50,732 nt of DNA from Nemertoderma westbladi (taxonomy: Eukaryota; Xenacoelomorpha; Nemertodermatida; Nemertodermatidae), in assembly GCA_032718475.1 (NCBI GenBank), contig JAUCBJ010002261.1, positions 1-50,732 of the forward strand, written 5' to 3'. This document shows positions 31,565-40,655 of this stretch, piece by piece. A model generated the notes under the pieces. That model was not told the DNA's origin. It was given only the letters and a program-made list of their open reading frames with translations, and ran no database searches. The position numbers and the translations under genes are program-made. Each line of letters starts with the position of its first letter. Positions within the stretch are counted from its first letter, which is position 1.

Positions 31565-31848
31565 TTAGACAATTGAATGAAATGTTACAATGTGTTATAA
31601 CTTATGTGTTACAATGTGTTATATCTTAAATGTTACTCTGCTATATGTATATGTATATGTGTTATGTTATAAATATATATTTCAATGTTGCTATATTAAA
31701 AATATGAAAATAGTCGACTATATTTCATTTTTCTTTTTCAACTTTGGATAAATAATATAGGGGTTAAACAAAGAACATCAAAACAGTTAAACAGTTACAT
31801 TTAACATTTAGACAGTAAACAGTAACAGTAAACATTTACATGACCAGT
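31565..31848. other. 3' flank of the C2H2 gene
   Basis: AT-rich, with repeats of ATGTGTTA/ATGTGTTATA (31580-31680), then ACAGTAAACAGTAACAGTAAAC near 31805-31835. No gene is seen. Confidence 0.5.
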
Positions 31849-31863
31849 TGCGGTGAATGGGGG

Positions 31864-31872
31864 CTTTTATAG
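31864..31872 (-). promoter_or_regulatory. Opposing TATA box from the right arm
   Basis: Inverted copy of the same promoter block. It points leftward into the 3' end of the C2H2 gene, so transcripts from the two promoters would be complementary. Confidence 0.55.
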
Positions 31873-31973
31873 AGGGAGGCTAGAATGGAGTTGTGAAAAA
31901 AGAATAATCTATTGTAAACCAGATGTTTCTTGAATTTTTCTCAGGCGTATTTAACAATAAAGTGGGTGAAGGT

Positions 31974-32655
31974 GAGGCTGTGGTTGTGGCTGTGGTTGTG
32001 GCTGTGGTTGAGGCTGTGGCTGTGGTTGTGGCTGTGGCTGTGGCTGTGGCTGTGGCTGTGGTTGTGGCTGTGGCTGTGGCTGTGGCTGTGGTTGTGGCTG
32101 TGGTTGTGGCTGTGGTTGTGGCTGTGGCTGTGGTTGTGGCTGTGGCTGTGGTTGTGGCTGTGGCTGTGGCTGTGGTTGTGGCTGTGGCTGTGGTTGTGGC
32201 TGTGGCTGTGGTTGTGGCTGTGGCTGTGGTTGTGGCTGTGGTTGTGGCTGTGGCTGTGGTTGTGGCTGTGGCTGTGGCTGTGGCTGTGGTTGTGGCTGTG
32301 GCTGTGGCTGTGGTTGTGGCTGTGGTTGTGGCTGTGGTTGTGGCTGTGGCTGTGGCTGTGGCTGTGGTTGTGGCTGTGGTTGTGGCTGTGGCTGTGGTTG
32401 TGGCTGTGGTTGTGGCTGTGGCTGTGGCTGTGGTTGTGGTTGTGGCTGTGGCTGTGGTTGTGGCTGTGGCTGTGGTTGTGGCTGTGGCTGTGGTTGTGGC
32501 TGTGGCTGTGGTTGTGGCTGTGGCTGTGGCTGTGGCTGTGGCTGTGGCTGTGGCTGTGGCTGTGGCTGTGGCTGTGGCTGTGGCTGTGGCTGTGGCTGTG
32601 GCTGTGGTTGTGGCTGTGGCTGTGGCTGTGGTTGTGGATGTGGCTGTGGTTGTGG
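31974..32655. repeat. Hexamer microsatellite, TGGCTG/TGGTTG, right
   Basis: The inverted partner of the left array, about 300 bp longer. The long Leu-Trp frame 31930-32799 is a by-product. Confidence 0.97.
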
Positions 32656-32729
32656 GGAGTGCCTCAGGTCTTAAATCAGAGTCTTACAAATTCGAACGTT
32701 AACGAACAAATTCAAACGTTGCTGTTCCA

Positions 32730-32798
32730 CCTTGGTGTAGTGGTTGCTTTGAATTCACATCTCCCGCATGTCATGGGTTCAACCCTCACATGGACTTG
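32730..32798 (+). other. tRNA-like segment, right arm
   Basis: The inverted partner of the left-arm segment: A-box-like TGGTGTAGTGG at 32733-32743 and B-box-like GGGTTCAACCC at 32775-32785, with CCGCATGTCA between, like the tRNA-Asp/Glu anticodon region. It points outward toward the CHHC gene. Confidence 0.5.
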
Positions 32799-33252
32799 AC
32801 ATGTGGTGTTTTGGGTAGGGCTTTGTTGTTGAGCTAATGCATGCGTAAACCGCTTCATAAAGTACAATATGAAAGAATGCAAACTATTGCAAGAGCAGAT
32901 GTTTATTCTAATTTCTTGGATGAATTGATGTAATAACGAAGCTATAGGTTTGAATAATTTAAACTCTATGGCAGGTCCCATTCACGCAGGCCCCATTCAC
33001 GCATTGATGTTTGGGTTAGTCATGCTACAGTTAATAAGAGCCTAACGACCGCAGATTATTGAGGGATGACTCGGGGCCAAACTGGGGCCACTTTATTTTT
33101 GTGTGAGGGTAATTTATGTTTTGGGCCTCGATTGCGTCTTTATATTTCATTGTAGAGTATAACTCAACAAGGGGTTCCATGGGATGCTTAATCCTTCACG
33201 CATGCCATACCAAAAACTATGGTTCTGTTTGAAATGTTAAGGTGGACCTTTC

Positions 33253-33261
33253 TATATAAAT
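33253..33261 (+). promoter_or_regulatory. TATA box of the CHHC gene
   Basis: TATATAAAT, about 107 bp before the ATG at 33368, within sequence unique to the right arm. Confidence 0.5.
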
Positions 33262-33367
33262 AAAACCATGTAAAGTTAGATCATTATCTCTAAAAATATT
33301 AAGTGAGGTTTTTAAAAGTTTTTTAAAAAGTATATCTCAATAAATTTTGTTTTTGTCTTTTGTTACT

Positions 33368-33670
33368 ATGGAATATTTCATATGTCCTTATGATGCCACA
33401 CACAGAATTCATTCAGAAAAATATGTTACGCATTTAAGAAAATGTCGTAAGAACTTTTCGAATCAAAAAATGGTTCAGTGTCCTTTTCAACCCGCACACA
33501 GCTTTAGAGAAGCTGAAAAGGATCACCATTTGCGGTTTTGCGAATATAGGTCCAGGAACTCAATTTTTCATATATTAAAAGAACAGAAAAAAGAAGAGAA
33601 AAAAGAAGAGAAAGAAGAGAAGAAGGGAGAATGTTCAATGGCGTGGGGAGAAGAGGTGTGGGATTATTGA
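33368..33670 (+). CDS. GTSF1/Asterix-like protein with two CHHC zinc fingers
   Basis: 100 residues. The first CHHC finger has Cys6, His12, His22, Cys26 (CPYDATHRIH...HLRKCRKN). The second has Cys38, His44, His54, Cys58 (CPFQPAHSF...HHLRFCEYR). Both follow C-x5-H-x9-H-x3-C, and the pair with this spacing is the hallmark of gametocyte-specific factor 1. A Lys/Glu-rich linker (71-86) leads to a short tail with Trp93, Trp98 and Tyr100. In animal GTSF1 proteins, CHHC fingers bind RNA and C-terminal Trp residues contact PIWI proteins, supporting piRNA-guided silencing or slicing. The ATG at 33368 is chosen because it directly precedes the first finger; an open frame without ATG extends 21 bases upstream. 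The frame is intact. It lies inside a mobile element, so a role in countering or recruiting PIWI is inferred, not shown. Confidence 0.85.
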   Translation: MEYFICPYDATHRIHSEKYVTHLRKCRKNFSNQKMVQCPFQPAHSFREAEKDHHLRFCEYRSRNSIFHILKEQKKEEKKEEKEEKKGECSMAWGEEVWDY

Positions 33671-33675
33671 TCACA

Positions 33676-33905
33676 TGGTGTTTGGGTAGGGGTTTGTCTT
33701 TGAGTTAATATGCGCGTGGACTGCTTCATAAAGTATAACGCAAAAGAATACAAACTATTGCAAGAGTAGATGATTATTCTAATTTCTTGGATGAATTGAT
33801 GTAATAACGAAGCTATGGATTCAAAGGGATTAGTCAAACTGGGGCCACTTTATTTTTGTGTGAGGGTAATTTATGTTTTGGGTTTCGATTGTGTCTTTTT
33901 ATTTA
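33676..33905 (+). repeat. Direct copy of an arm segment downstream of the CHHC gene
   Basis: It repeats 32795-33130 in the same orientation (GGTGTTTGGGTAGGG, then the AAACTATTGCAAGAG block, then GTCAAACTGGGGCC), with an internal deletion of about 0.1 kb near 33830. It makes the CHHC gene lie between two direct copies, as if added by a duplication. Confidence 0.8.
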
Positions 33906-34051
33906 ATTCTACCTTTACCTATTGTATGGCAAAAATAATACAAATGTATTGTATATTGTATTGTACTGTACTACGGTTCCTATTGTATTGTATATTTTAT
34001 CTACTGTACCTACTGTAGTACAATTTATTCATCGCGCGTCCCTATCTGATT

Positions 34052-34132
34052 GATTTGTATCAAATTAAATTGCCTTTGGCAACATTATTTGATACAAATC
34101 GATTGATTAAACAATTAATTAATTGTTTAATC
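34052..34132. repeat. Terminal hairpins, right end
   Basis: Mirror of the left-end pair: stem 34052-34100 and the perfect 28-bp palindrome 34105-34132. The two ends keep the same order and spacing from the element terminus. Confidence 0.9.
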
Positions 34133-34230
34133 GACCAATTAATTAATTGATTGATTAATTAATGACCTACTTAACACCCAAGGTGTGAAGTGGGACCAAA
34201 CTGTCGCAGAAGTAGGGTAAACCATTACTA

Positions 34231-35583
34231 CTGCCAGCGTTTGGTTTGTATTTTGTTTGAGTATTCTGTACGGGTAGCGTAATATTTATTATTCAGAGTT
34301 TATGCGATTATTCGCAACATTCATGTCCCCAAGTTTATTCCTACAGTAATTGTGCTTGTTACACATACCGTTATAGTTAAATTAACCCCGGTACTACACG
34401 GGCTGCTTGGCGTAGGTAAAGACTGGTGACTTTATGCTCCGGTCACTCCAGCAGATGCCGTGGTTCTTTTAACTGTTCAAGTATATTTAACTGCTAGTTA
34501 TCTGTTCTTAATAAGTACTTGTACCTAATTTAGGGTTTGGTGTACAGTGCTTTCCGAAAGTAATTAGTGTGTAGGCAGTGTATTGTGTTGTAAAGTGGTT
34601 AATAGGCACGTTGGATCTGGTAGTCCACGGTAATTAACTTCTAGGTAGGAACACTCCGTGATACATAACTTAGTACCTATAGCGATACGGCTATAGGTCG
34701 TCAGGCGGTGGTATTTTCCTATCTGGACAGCGCAATATATTTACTACTACTTATTATTTTCAAATACCGTAGTATCCTGTCTGTTATAATAACCAGAATT
34801 CTAACCCTTTGTTAGACTGGTTTGTAGACTTCCTGTAAAATTACCCTAAAATTTCATACGTAATATTTTGTTGTGTTTTAATTAGAGAATTAATCTCACC
34901 CGTATCGTACGTAATTTGTAGTATTAAGTAACTTAGGTAAATTAGAATTATCTGTTTTAGTGTCCAATAAGTAGCACTTCACTGAGAGCGCACAGCTTCT
35001 GTGTAGTGACTCCCCCCAGAAATAATAACATTTATTTCAAATATTGACAAAACCCATTTTAAACGGGTATATATCTATTATAAATCAACTCAAACGATTT
35101 ACAAATAGTAGGCCTGCCATACAACAACTAGGTCTCAATATCAGTTGGACTACTGCTTAAATAACGGTAATAAAGTAAGTTAAAGTAACTAAGTAACCTT
35201 TAAAATTCAGAAATTCAATTATTTAAATAATTGATATACCGGTATTTACGATAGGCCTATTATCTTTATTTCTATAAATTTAGGCCATAAATTTAGGCCT
35301 AAATTTTAATTTATTTAGTCCAGAATTATACTTATATACTATAAGTGTAGGCTGTATACCGGTATTCACGATAGGCCTATTATATATTTATATATATTTG
35401 TGTTAAAATTATATACCGGTACTCTGTGACAAACCTAGTTTACAATACTTATATACTATAAGTGTATACCGGTATTCTAATATATTGTAATTAATTACCG
35501 GTACTAGGCCAACGGTCATACTGAATTACTAGACTCGCTTTAACTGTAACTATAGCAGTAAGCATTCAACTGTATAGATAAAC
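34231..35583 (+). mobile_element. BEL/Pao family 2, copy A: leader (LTR and 5' UTR)
   Basis: 1.35 kb that matches 39303-40655 almost base for base and 47633-48904 with more differences. It contains repeated ACCGGTAT and TAGGCCTA motifs and two copies of the palindrome ACTTATATACTATAAGT near 35328 and 35447. LTR borders cannot be fixed because no 3' LTR is visible. Copy A starts abruptly at the end of the palindromic element and lacks the 288-bp units found before copies B and C. Confidence 0.7.
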
Positions 35584-36972
35584 ATGTCTGACACCCAGCA
35601 AAACCTGTCAGACAGTCTAATCGATACAACCATCTGTGACACAGATAGGAGTGTGGAGCGATTAAGAAAGGGGTTCAGCTCACCTCGTACTGAAAGAAAG
35701 GTCATCCCTCCAGTAGTAGTATCAGACCCTAGGCTAATCCAACACCGTAGGTCTATCATCGGCACTCGGGCCCAAGTCAAACGGAACCAGGAAGCAGCTG
35801 TCCAACAGCAGCAACATCCTAGTCAAGAAACTTGTTCCCAGCGACCCGATAGCTCCAGTAGTTCGGATACTGTAGAGCTGACCCCCGAACGCGGAGTGCA
35901 GATGGCGGCTACAGCCTACTCGGATCCCCTTCTCACCCTTCCTGCCGCAGTGCTAACTACTATATTGATTGCGGTGGAGGAACACCAAGTCGATTGGGCG
36001 AGAAGTAAGCGAGCGACCCAAGATAGTTATGCGGGATACGCCAGGGAAGAATTGATGTCTATTGTCGAGTCACAATGGAACTTTCCCGGACCCGGACTCC
36101 CGTTAGATTTGTCCGAAGCTACTTGGGAAGACATCCACAGGATGGGAGTGACTAAAGATACGATGGATCCAGCTGTTTGGAAGAGGTCAGCAGCAGGATA
36201 TGTGCAGGGATTCTTCAGCTCCTTAGAGCGATTAGAAGAACAACTGTTTCGACAACCCCAAGGACCTCAAGAGCAGGAAGAGCTGCTATATCAAGTACGC
36301 GAAAGAACCCTACGCATTAGACTAATCCTATCAGCCTTTGAGGAAACTTCCAAAAGAAGACAGGACACGTCGCTGCAGGTTGCTGTCAAGACTTGGTTCC
36401 AGCGGGTAGGTCTCAAAGAAACGGCCCAGTGGAAATCCCAGCTGGCTGAGAGACCAACCTATGAAGAACCAACCGATGCCACCCTTTCTCAAGTGGAAAG
36501 CGAAGGGACAGCAGAGAGACCGCGAACGAGAGACGCCATCGACATCTATCTGTCAGACTATCAACACTTCTTGGGTGATGAAGAGTTGAGGAGACGACTG
36601 GCTGGACTTCGCCCCAATAGTGAAGGAGCCAAGCTTGTGTTGGACTCAATCGATGCGGAAATGTTAGCTGCAAACCAAGCTAAATTTGATGAAAAACTCC
36701 GCCTCGCTAGAGTCCAAGAAGAACAAGTAAAGAAAAAACGGATAGAGGACAGAAAGGCAGCAGCAGTAACAGCGGCAATGGCAGAAGTAGAAGCAGAAAG
36801 AAAGGCAGCAAGAGCAGCGGCGGCAGAAGCAGAAGCAGAAAGAAAGGCAGCGGCGGCAGAAGCAGAAGCAGAAGCAGAAAGAAAGGCAGCAAAGGCAGTG
36901 GCAGAAGCAGAACGGAGAGCGTCTGAGGAGACTACCCAACTGGAGTTACCCAAAGAGGTGAGGTCTCTATAG
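35584..36972 (+). CDS. Gag N-terminal protein, BEL/Pao family 2, copy A
   Basis: 462 residues from the first ATG after the leader. The N-terminal 100 residues are Ser/Thr/Arg-rich and look disordered (SSSSSDTVELTPERG). A folded-looking middle follows (SIVESQWNFPGPGLPLDLSE, RMGVTKDTMDPAVWKRSAAG). The last 100 residues form a long charged coiled coil of KAA-AEAEAER repeats, then ELPKEVRSL. It is the first half of a BEL gag: copy C and the older element on the minus strand have the same plan. The ORF is intact here but frameshifted in copy B. No enzymatic motif is expected. It probably acts in capsid-like particle assembly with the gag core encoded from 38274. Confidence 0.7.
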   Translation: MSDTQQNLSDSLIDTTICDTDRSVERLRKGFSSPRTERKVIPPVVVSDPRLIQHRRSIIGTRAQVKRNQEAAVQQQQHPSQETCSQRPDSSSSSDTVELTPERGVQMAATAYSDPLLTLPAAVLTTILIAVEEHQVDWARSKRATQDSYAGYAREELMSIVESQWNFPGPGLPLDLSEATWEDIHRMGVTKDTMDPAVWKRSAAGYVQGFFSSLERLEEQLFRQPQGPQEQEELLYQVRERTLRIRLILSAFEETSKRRQDTSLQVAVKTWFQRVGLKETAQWKSQLAERPTYEEPTDATLSQVESEGTAERPRTRDAIDIYLSDYQHFLGDEELRRRLAGLRPNSEGAKLVLDSIDAEMLAANQAKFDEKLRLARVQEEQVKKKRIEDRKAAAVTAAMAEVEAERKAARAAAAEAEAERKAAAAEAEAEAERKAAKAVAEAERRASEETTQLELPKEVRSL

Positions 36973-38215
36973 GGGTGACTCCAACAGGTGGCGGCGGACT
37001 CGTGAGGGTCTGGGGGCACGTTAAATCGTTGGTATAGTGCAGGGGAGTTACTGAAGGCCCTCGTGTCTAGCGAACCATGAATTAACATGGTGCCGTGGTA
37101 CCGTCTAGTCGGCCTGTTGCCGTACTGCCAGTCCTGTACACAGTAGGGGTGGTGGCTTAGTGTGATCTGTGGTTTATGTGGTCTATGTGGTAGGTCTATG
37201 TTTGGTATGTATGAGTTGACCAGACTCTTTACTGTCTCCGATCGGTTGCCAAAACGTGTCTTTTCCCAGGGTAGCACTATTGGAATGGAGGTGTTGCATC
37301 GGAATGGACAGGTTTCTGATGATTCTGTTGGTACTACTATTGGAATGGAGGTGGCACCCGGAATATCGGCTGCAAGGAGGGGTTGGTGTTGTAGTGTGGT
37401 CCGAGTGAATGATACTCTGGAATCTGTGGTTTGTGTGTGTACGTGGTATACGTGAGTGTATGTATGGCCACTGCGAGTGAGTATGGGAACCCTTGCCAGT
37501 TGGTCCAGACGCCGCTGGTTATTAGTAGGACCATATCTTTACTGCGCCCCAGCATACTTTGTGCACACAAAGTTATTTTGCCCTGACGGCAAAATAAGGT
37601 ACTCTCGACTCTTTTAACAGTCGATACAATTTTGTCCCCTCTGATTTTGTCACCGATTTTGTCTTCCCCGATTATGTCCTCTGTGTGTGCATGGTATGCG
37701 TCAGATTTGTGTTTACCGTTGTGTACTTGATTTCGTCAGCATCTATTGAGTACACGTGTACAGTGACTGGTAAGTGGTTACTTGTTCCTAGCTTTCGAGC
37801 TAGTCAGTATTGTTTGTGGAACCGACTTCCCCTCAATACTGCCGGTGAGGCGGGTGAAAACGTGTCAAAATTCCATGTTGGGTAGCGCAAGCCCACTTGG
37901 GACAAGACCGTCGGTTTGGCTCAAGGGCGACCTTGATGCTCGATCGCTATCGACTGGTCCACCCGCCGGTTGACTCTCTGAGTTGGCTCAATGTACAGTC
38001 AGGCCACAGTAAGTTGACAGTAGGCGAACTTTGTGTAATTCGGCTACACACGACGAGCTGTGCCGGTGTGATCGGGGGATTGAAAATTGAACCCGGGAAG
38101 CATCGGGCTATCCTCCGGCCCGGTCTGATAAAAACGGAGTCGGACTGGCCCCAAGGGTAGTGGAAAAGCGTCCGCCTCGTGGGTGCGCCTCGGGGAGGAG
38201 CCCAGAAGGACGTAA
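36973..38215 (+). other. 1.2-kb segment between the two gag ORFs (insertion or intron), copy A
   Basis: No convincing gene. It starts next to AGAG|GTGAGG, a good splice-donor match, and ends near CCCAG|AAGG, a possible acceptor with a weak pyrimidine tract. Copy C lacks the whole segment. A small stem (TTATTTTGCC and complement) lies at 37572-37596, and ACTATTGGAATGGAGGT occurs twice (37277 and 37338). Confidence 0.5.
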
Positions 38216-38273
38216 GCGGGAAAATCTGCAAGAGACGCAAGACAACATAAATAAACAGTTAACTGCTAGCCAA

Positions 38274-38991
38274 ATGCAGATGATGAGACGATCTACTCCC
38301 AAACGCCAGGGATACACATCATCGGAGGAAAGCGAAACCACCGATCCTGAAGGCGGAGGAAATAGATCTCGTCTAAGCAGGCGTAGAAAAACATCTCACC
38401 GTCACAAATTGCCTGATTTGCCCCCAGCGGTTAGAAGACAACTAGCTAGCACAGACTTAAGTAGTATAGAACCTACAGACCAAATTATTAAGGTCAAAAG
38501 ACTCCCTACTATAGTTGATGAGCCTGAAATAATTAGGCCTGTCGTTCCCAAAGCCACTCCTGTGCTAGAGACCCCTGTACTTCCAGAGCTTAACTCTAAA
38601 TTCCCTTTACACCGTACTACACTGCCTGTACCCGGTAGAACAGTCCATGAGAATATCCCTGTCCTGGAAGCTGAGAGAGAAATCAAAGATTTGTCTCCCG
38701 TCGTCCCGCGTCGGCCCGCTACAATGATGGCGACTCCCGCTTCGGCGGTCGAGTGGGTAGAGGAGGGACGGCGGGGGATGAATCTCCTGCTCGGACAGAT
38801 GCAGGAGACTGTCCACCAACTTAAGGGAACAGTAAGGGAAAGTAGGGCAGAATTGCAGGAAGTGCAGCAAAGTATCGCGCTAGAACGTGACAAATTAGTC
38901 ATTATACAAAAGGGTATACCAATACCCCCAGTAACATTGTGTCAACCTGTTAGGTCTGAAGTATTACATGCGCAAGGTATGGAGCCTACAC
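38274..38991 (+). pseudogene. Gag core start, BEL/Pao family 2, copy A, truncated
   Basis: The ATG at 38274 opens MQMMRRSTPKRQGYTSSEES, a basic/Ser-rich start, then a Pro-rich spacer and a helical segment (GMNLLLGQMQETVHQLKGTV). The frame is open further upstream but without ATG. Homology with copy B ends at about 38991, right after CAAGGTATGGAGCCTACAC. The ORF then reads by chance into a 288-bp leader unit up to 39155. The DUF1759-like core, knuckles and pol are therefore missing. Copy C breaks within a few bases of the same place. Confidence 0.75.
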
Positions 38992-40655
38992 ACCGTGTAT
39001 GCCCACTGTGTATTCTGCCAGCGTTTTGGCCTGTGTTTGTTTGTGTGGTCCGTTCAGATACCGTAATAGTTATTACTCAGATATTTTGTAGGCTGGATTG
39101 TTGTCTAGCTATTATTAGGTCTGAAGAGATTGCTGCGTGTGTAGAGTTTGTCTGATAAAGTGCCAGTTAGTAAGTTGGGGCAGCCAGAGCTGTAAGGTCA
39201 ATCCCCTCCTAAAGAATAAGTCGTACTACCATGTTAGAACGCATACTAACTAACCATTTTGGAATCTGCACATACTGTAGTTTATTTAGGCTTGATGGTA
39301 GTCTGCCAGCGTTTGGTTTGTATTTTGTTTGAGTATTCTGTACGGGTAGCGTAATATTTATTATTCAGAGTTTATGCGATTATTCGCAACATTCATGTCC
39401 CCAAGTTTATTCCTACAGTAATTGTGCTTGTTACACATACCGTTATAGTTAAATTAACCCCGGTACTACACGGGCTGCTTGGCGTAGGTAAAGACTGGTG
39501 ACTTTATGCTCCGGTCACTCCAGCAGATGCCGTGGTTCTTTTAACTGTTCAAGTATATTTAACTGCTAGTTATCTGTTCTTAATAAGTACTTGTACCTAA
39601 TTTAGGGTTTGGTGTACAGTGCTTTCCGAAAGTAATTAGTGTGTAGGCAGTGTATTGTGTTGTAAAGTGGTTAATAGGCACGTTGGACCTGGTAGTCCGC
39701 GGTAATTAACTTCTAGGTAGGAACACTCCGTGATACATAACTTAGTACCTATAGCGATACGGCTATAGGTCGTCAGGCGGTGGTATTTTCCTATCTGGAC
39801 AGCGCAATATATTTACTACTACTTATTATTTTCAAATACCGTAGTATCCTGTCTGTTATAATAACCAGAATTCTAACCCTTTGTTAGACTGGTTTGTAGA
39901 CTTCCTGTAAAATTACCCTAAAATTTCATACGTAATATTTTGTTGTGTTTTAATTAGAGAATTAATCTCACCCGTATCGTACGTAATTTGTAGTATTAAG
40001 TAACTTAGGTAAATTAGAATTATCTGTTTTAGTGTCCAATAAGTAGCACTTCACTGAGAGCGCACAGCTTCTGTGTAGTGACTCCCCCCAGAAATAATAA
40101 CATTTATTTCAAATATTGACAAAACCCATTTTAAACGGGTATATATCTATTATAAATCAACTCAAAGGATTTACAAATAGTAGGCCTGCCATACAACAAC
40201 TAGGTCTCAATATCAGTTGGACTACTGCTTAAATAACGGTAATAAAGTAAGTTAAAGTAACTAAGTAACCTTTAAAATTCAGAAATTCAATTATTTAAAT
40301 AATTGATATGCCGGTATTTACGATAGGCCTATTATCTTTATTTCTATAAATTTAGGCCATAAATTTAGGCCTAAATTTTAATTTATTTAGTCCAGAATTA
40401 TACTTATATACTATAAGTGTAGGCTGTATACCGGTATTCACGATAGGCCTATTATATATTTATATATATTTGTGTTAAAATTATATACCGGTACTCTGTG
40501 ACAAACCTAGTTTACAATACTTATATACTATAAGTGTATACCGGTATTCTAATATATTGTAATTAATTACCGGTACTAGGCCAACGGTCATACTGAATTA
40601 CTAGACTCGCTTTAACTGTAACTATAGCAGTAAGCATTCAACTGTATAGATAAAC
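38992..40655 (+). mobile_element. BEL/Pao family 2, copy B: 288-bp unit and leader
   Basis: 39015-39302 is one 288-bp leader unit starting CTGCCAGCGTTTTGGCC; the following unit at 39303 starts CTGCCAGCGTTTGGTTT and leads into the 1.35-kb leader. The two unit types are diverged relatives: both continue with TTTGTTTG and a later TACCGTAATA/TAGCGTAATA text. From 39303 to 40655 the sequence repeats copy A at a constant offset of 5072. Confidence 0.7.

Larger units (their letters stand above)
29420..34232. mobile_element. 4.8-kb palindromic mobile element carrying two zinc-finger genes
   Basis: The ends are inverted copies: AGTAGTAATGGTTTACCCTA at 29420 and its complement ending at 34232. The left arm 29420-30684 pairs with the right arm 31849-34232 in inverted order through several blocks: terminal hairpins, a shared unique segment, a tRNA-like segment, a CAGCCA-type hexamer array and a TATA promoter. 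The core 30685-31848 holds a C2H2/acidic-protein gene. The right arm holds an additional CHHC-finger gene. There is no transposase, integrase or polymerase, so the element is non-autonomous or an unknown type. No target duplication was found; the right end abuts the leader of BEL copy A directly. Confidence 0.85.
31849..34232 (-). repeat. Right inverted arm, with extra segment
   Basis: The counterpart of the left arm, longer because of a larger hexamer array and about 0.75 kb around the CHHC gene. A part of the arm (about 32795-33130) recurs as a diverged, internally deleted direct copy at 33676-33905, so the CHHC gene is bracketed by direct repeats of arm sequence. Confidence 0.85.

Noticed and set aside
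30871-31572. Minus-strand 233-codon ORF, Ser/Leu-rich
   Set aside because: Exact antisense of the acidic-protein gene; its Ser/Leu content mirrors Glu codons on the other strand.
30088-32799. Leu-Trp and Val-Ala repeat ORFs in the hexamer arrays
   Set aside because: Generated by a 6-bp repeat in two frames, present in mirror image in both arms; no support as proteins.
29420-34232. Polinton/Maverick or parvovirus-like genome
   Set aside because: Long inverted ends with hairpins suggested it, but no polymerase B, integrase, capsid, helicase or Rep motif is encoded, and no 6-bp target duplication was found.
34233-34990. Defining the LTR of BEL family 2
   Set aside because: A 5' leader is clear, but no 3' copy with matching ends is present, so LTR borders would be guesswork.
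36561-37277. Minus-strand ORFs opposite the gag coiled coil (also 41638-42345 and 49462-49941)
   Set aside because: Antisense shadows of Ala/Glu/Lys codon repeats.
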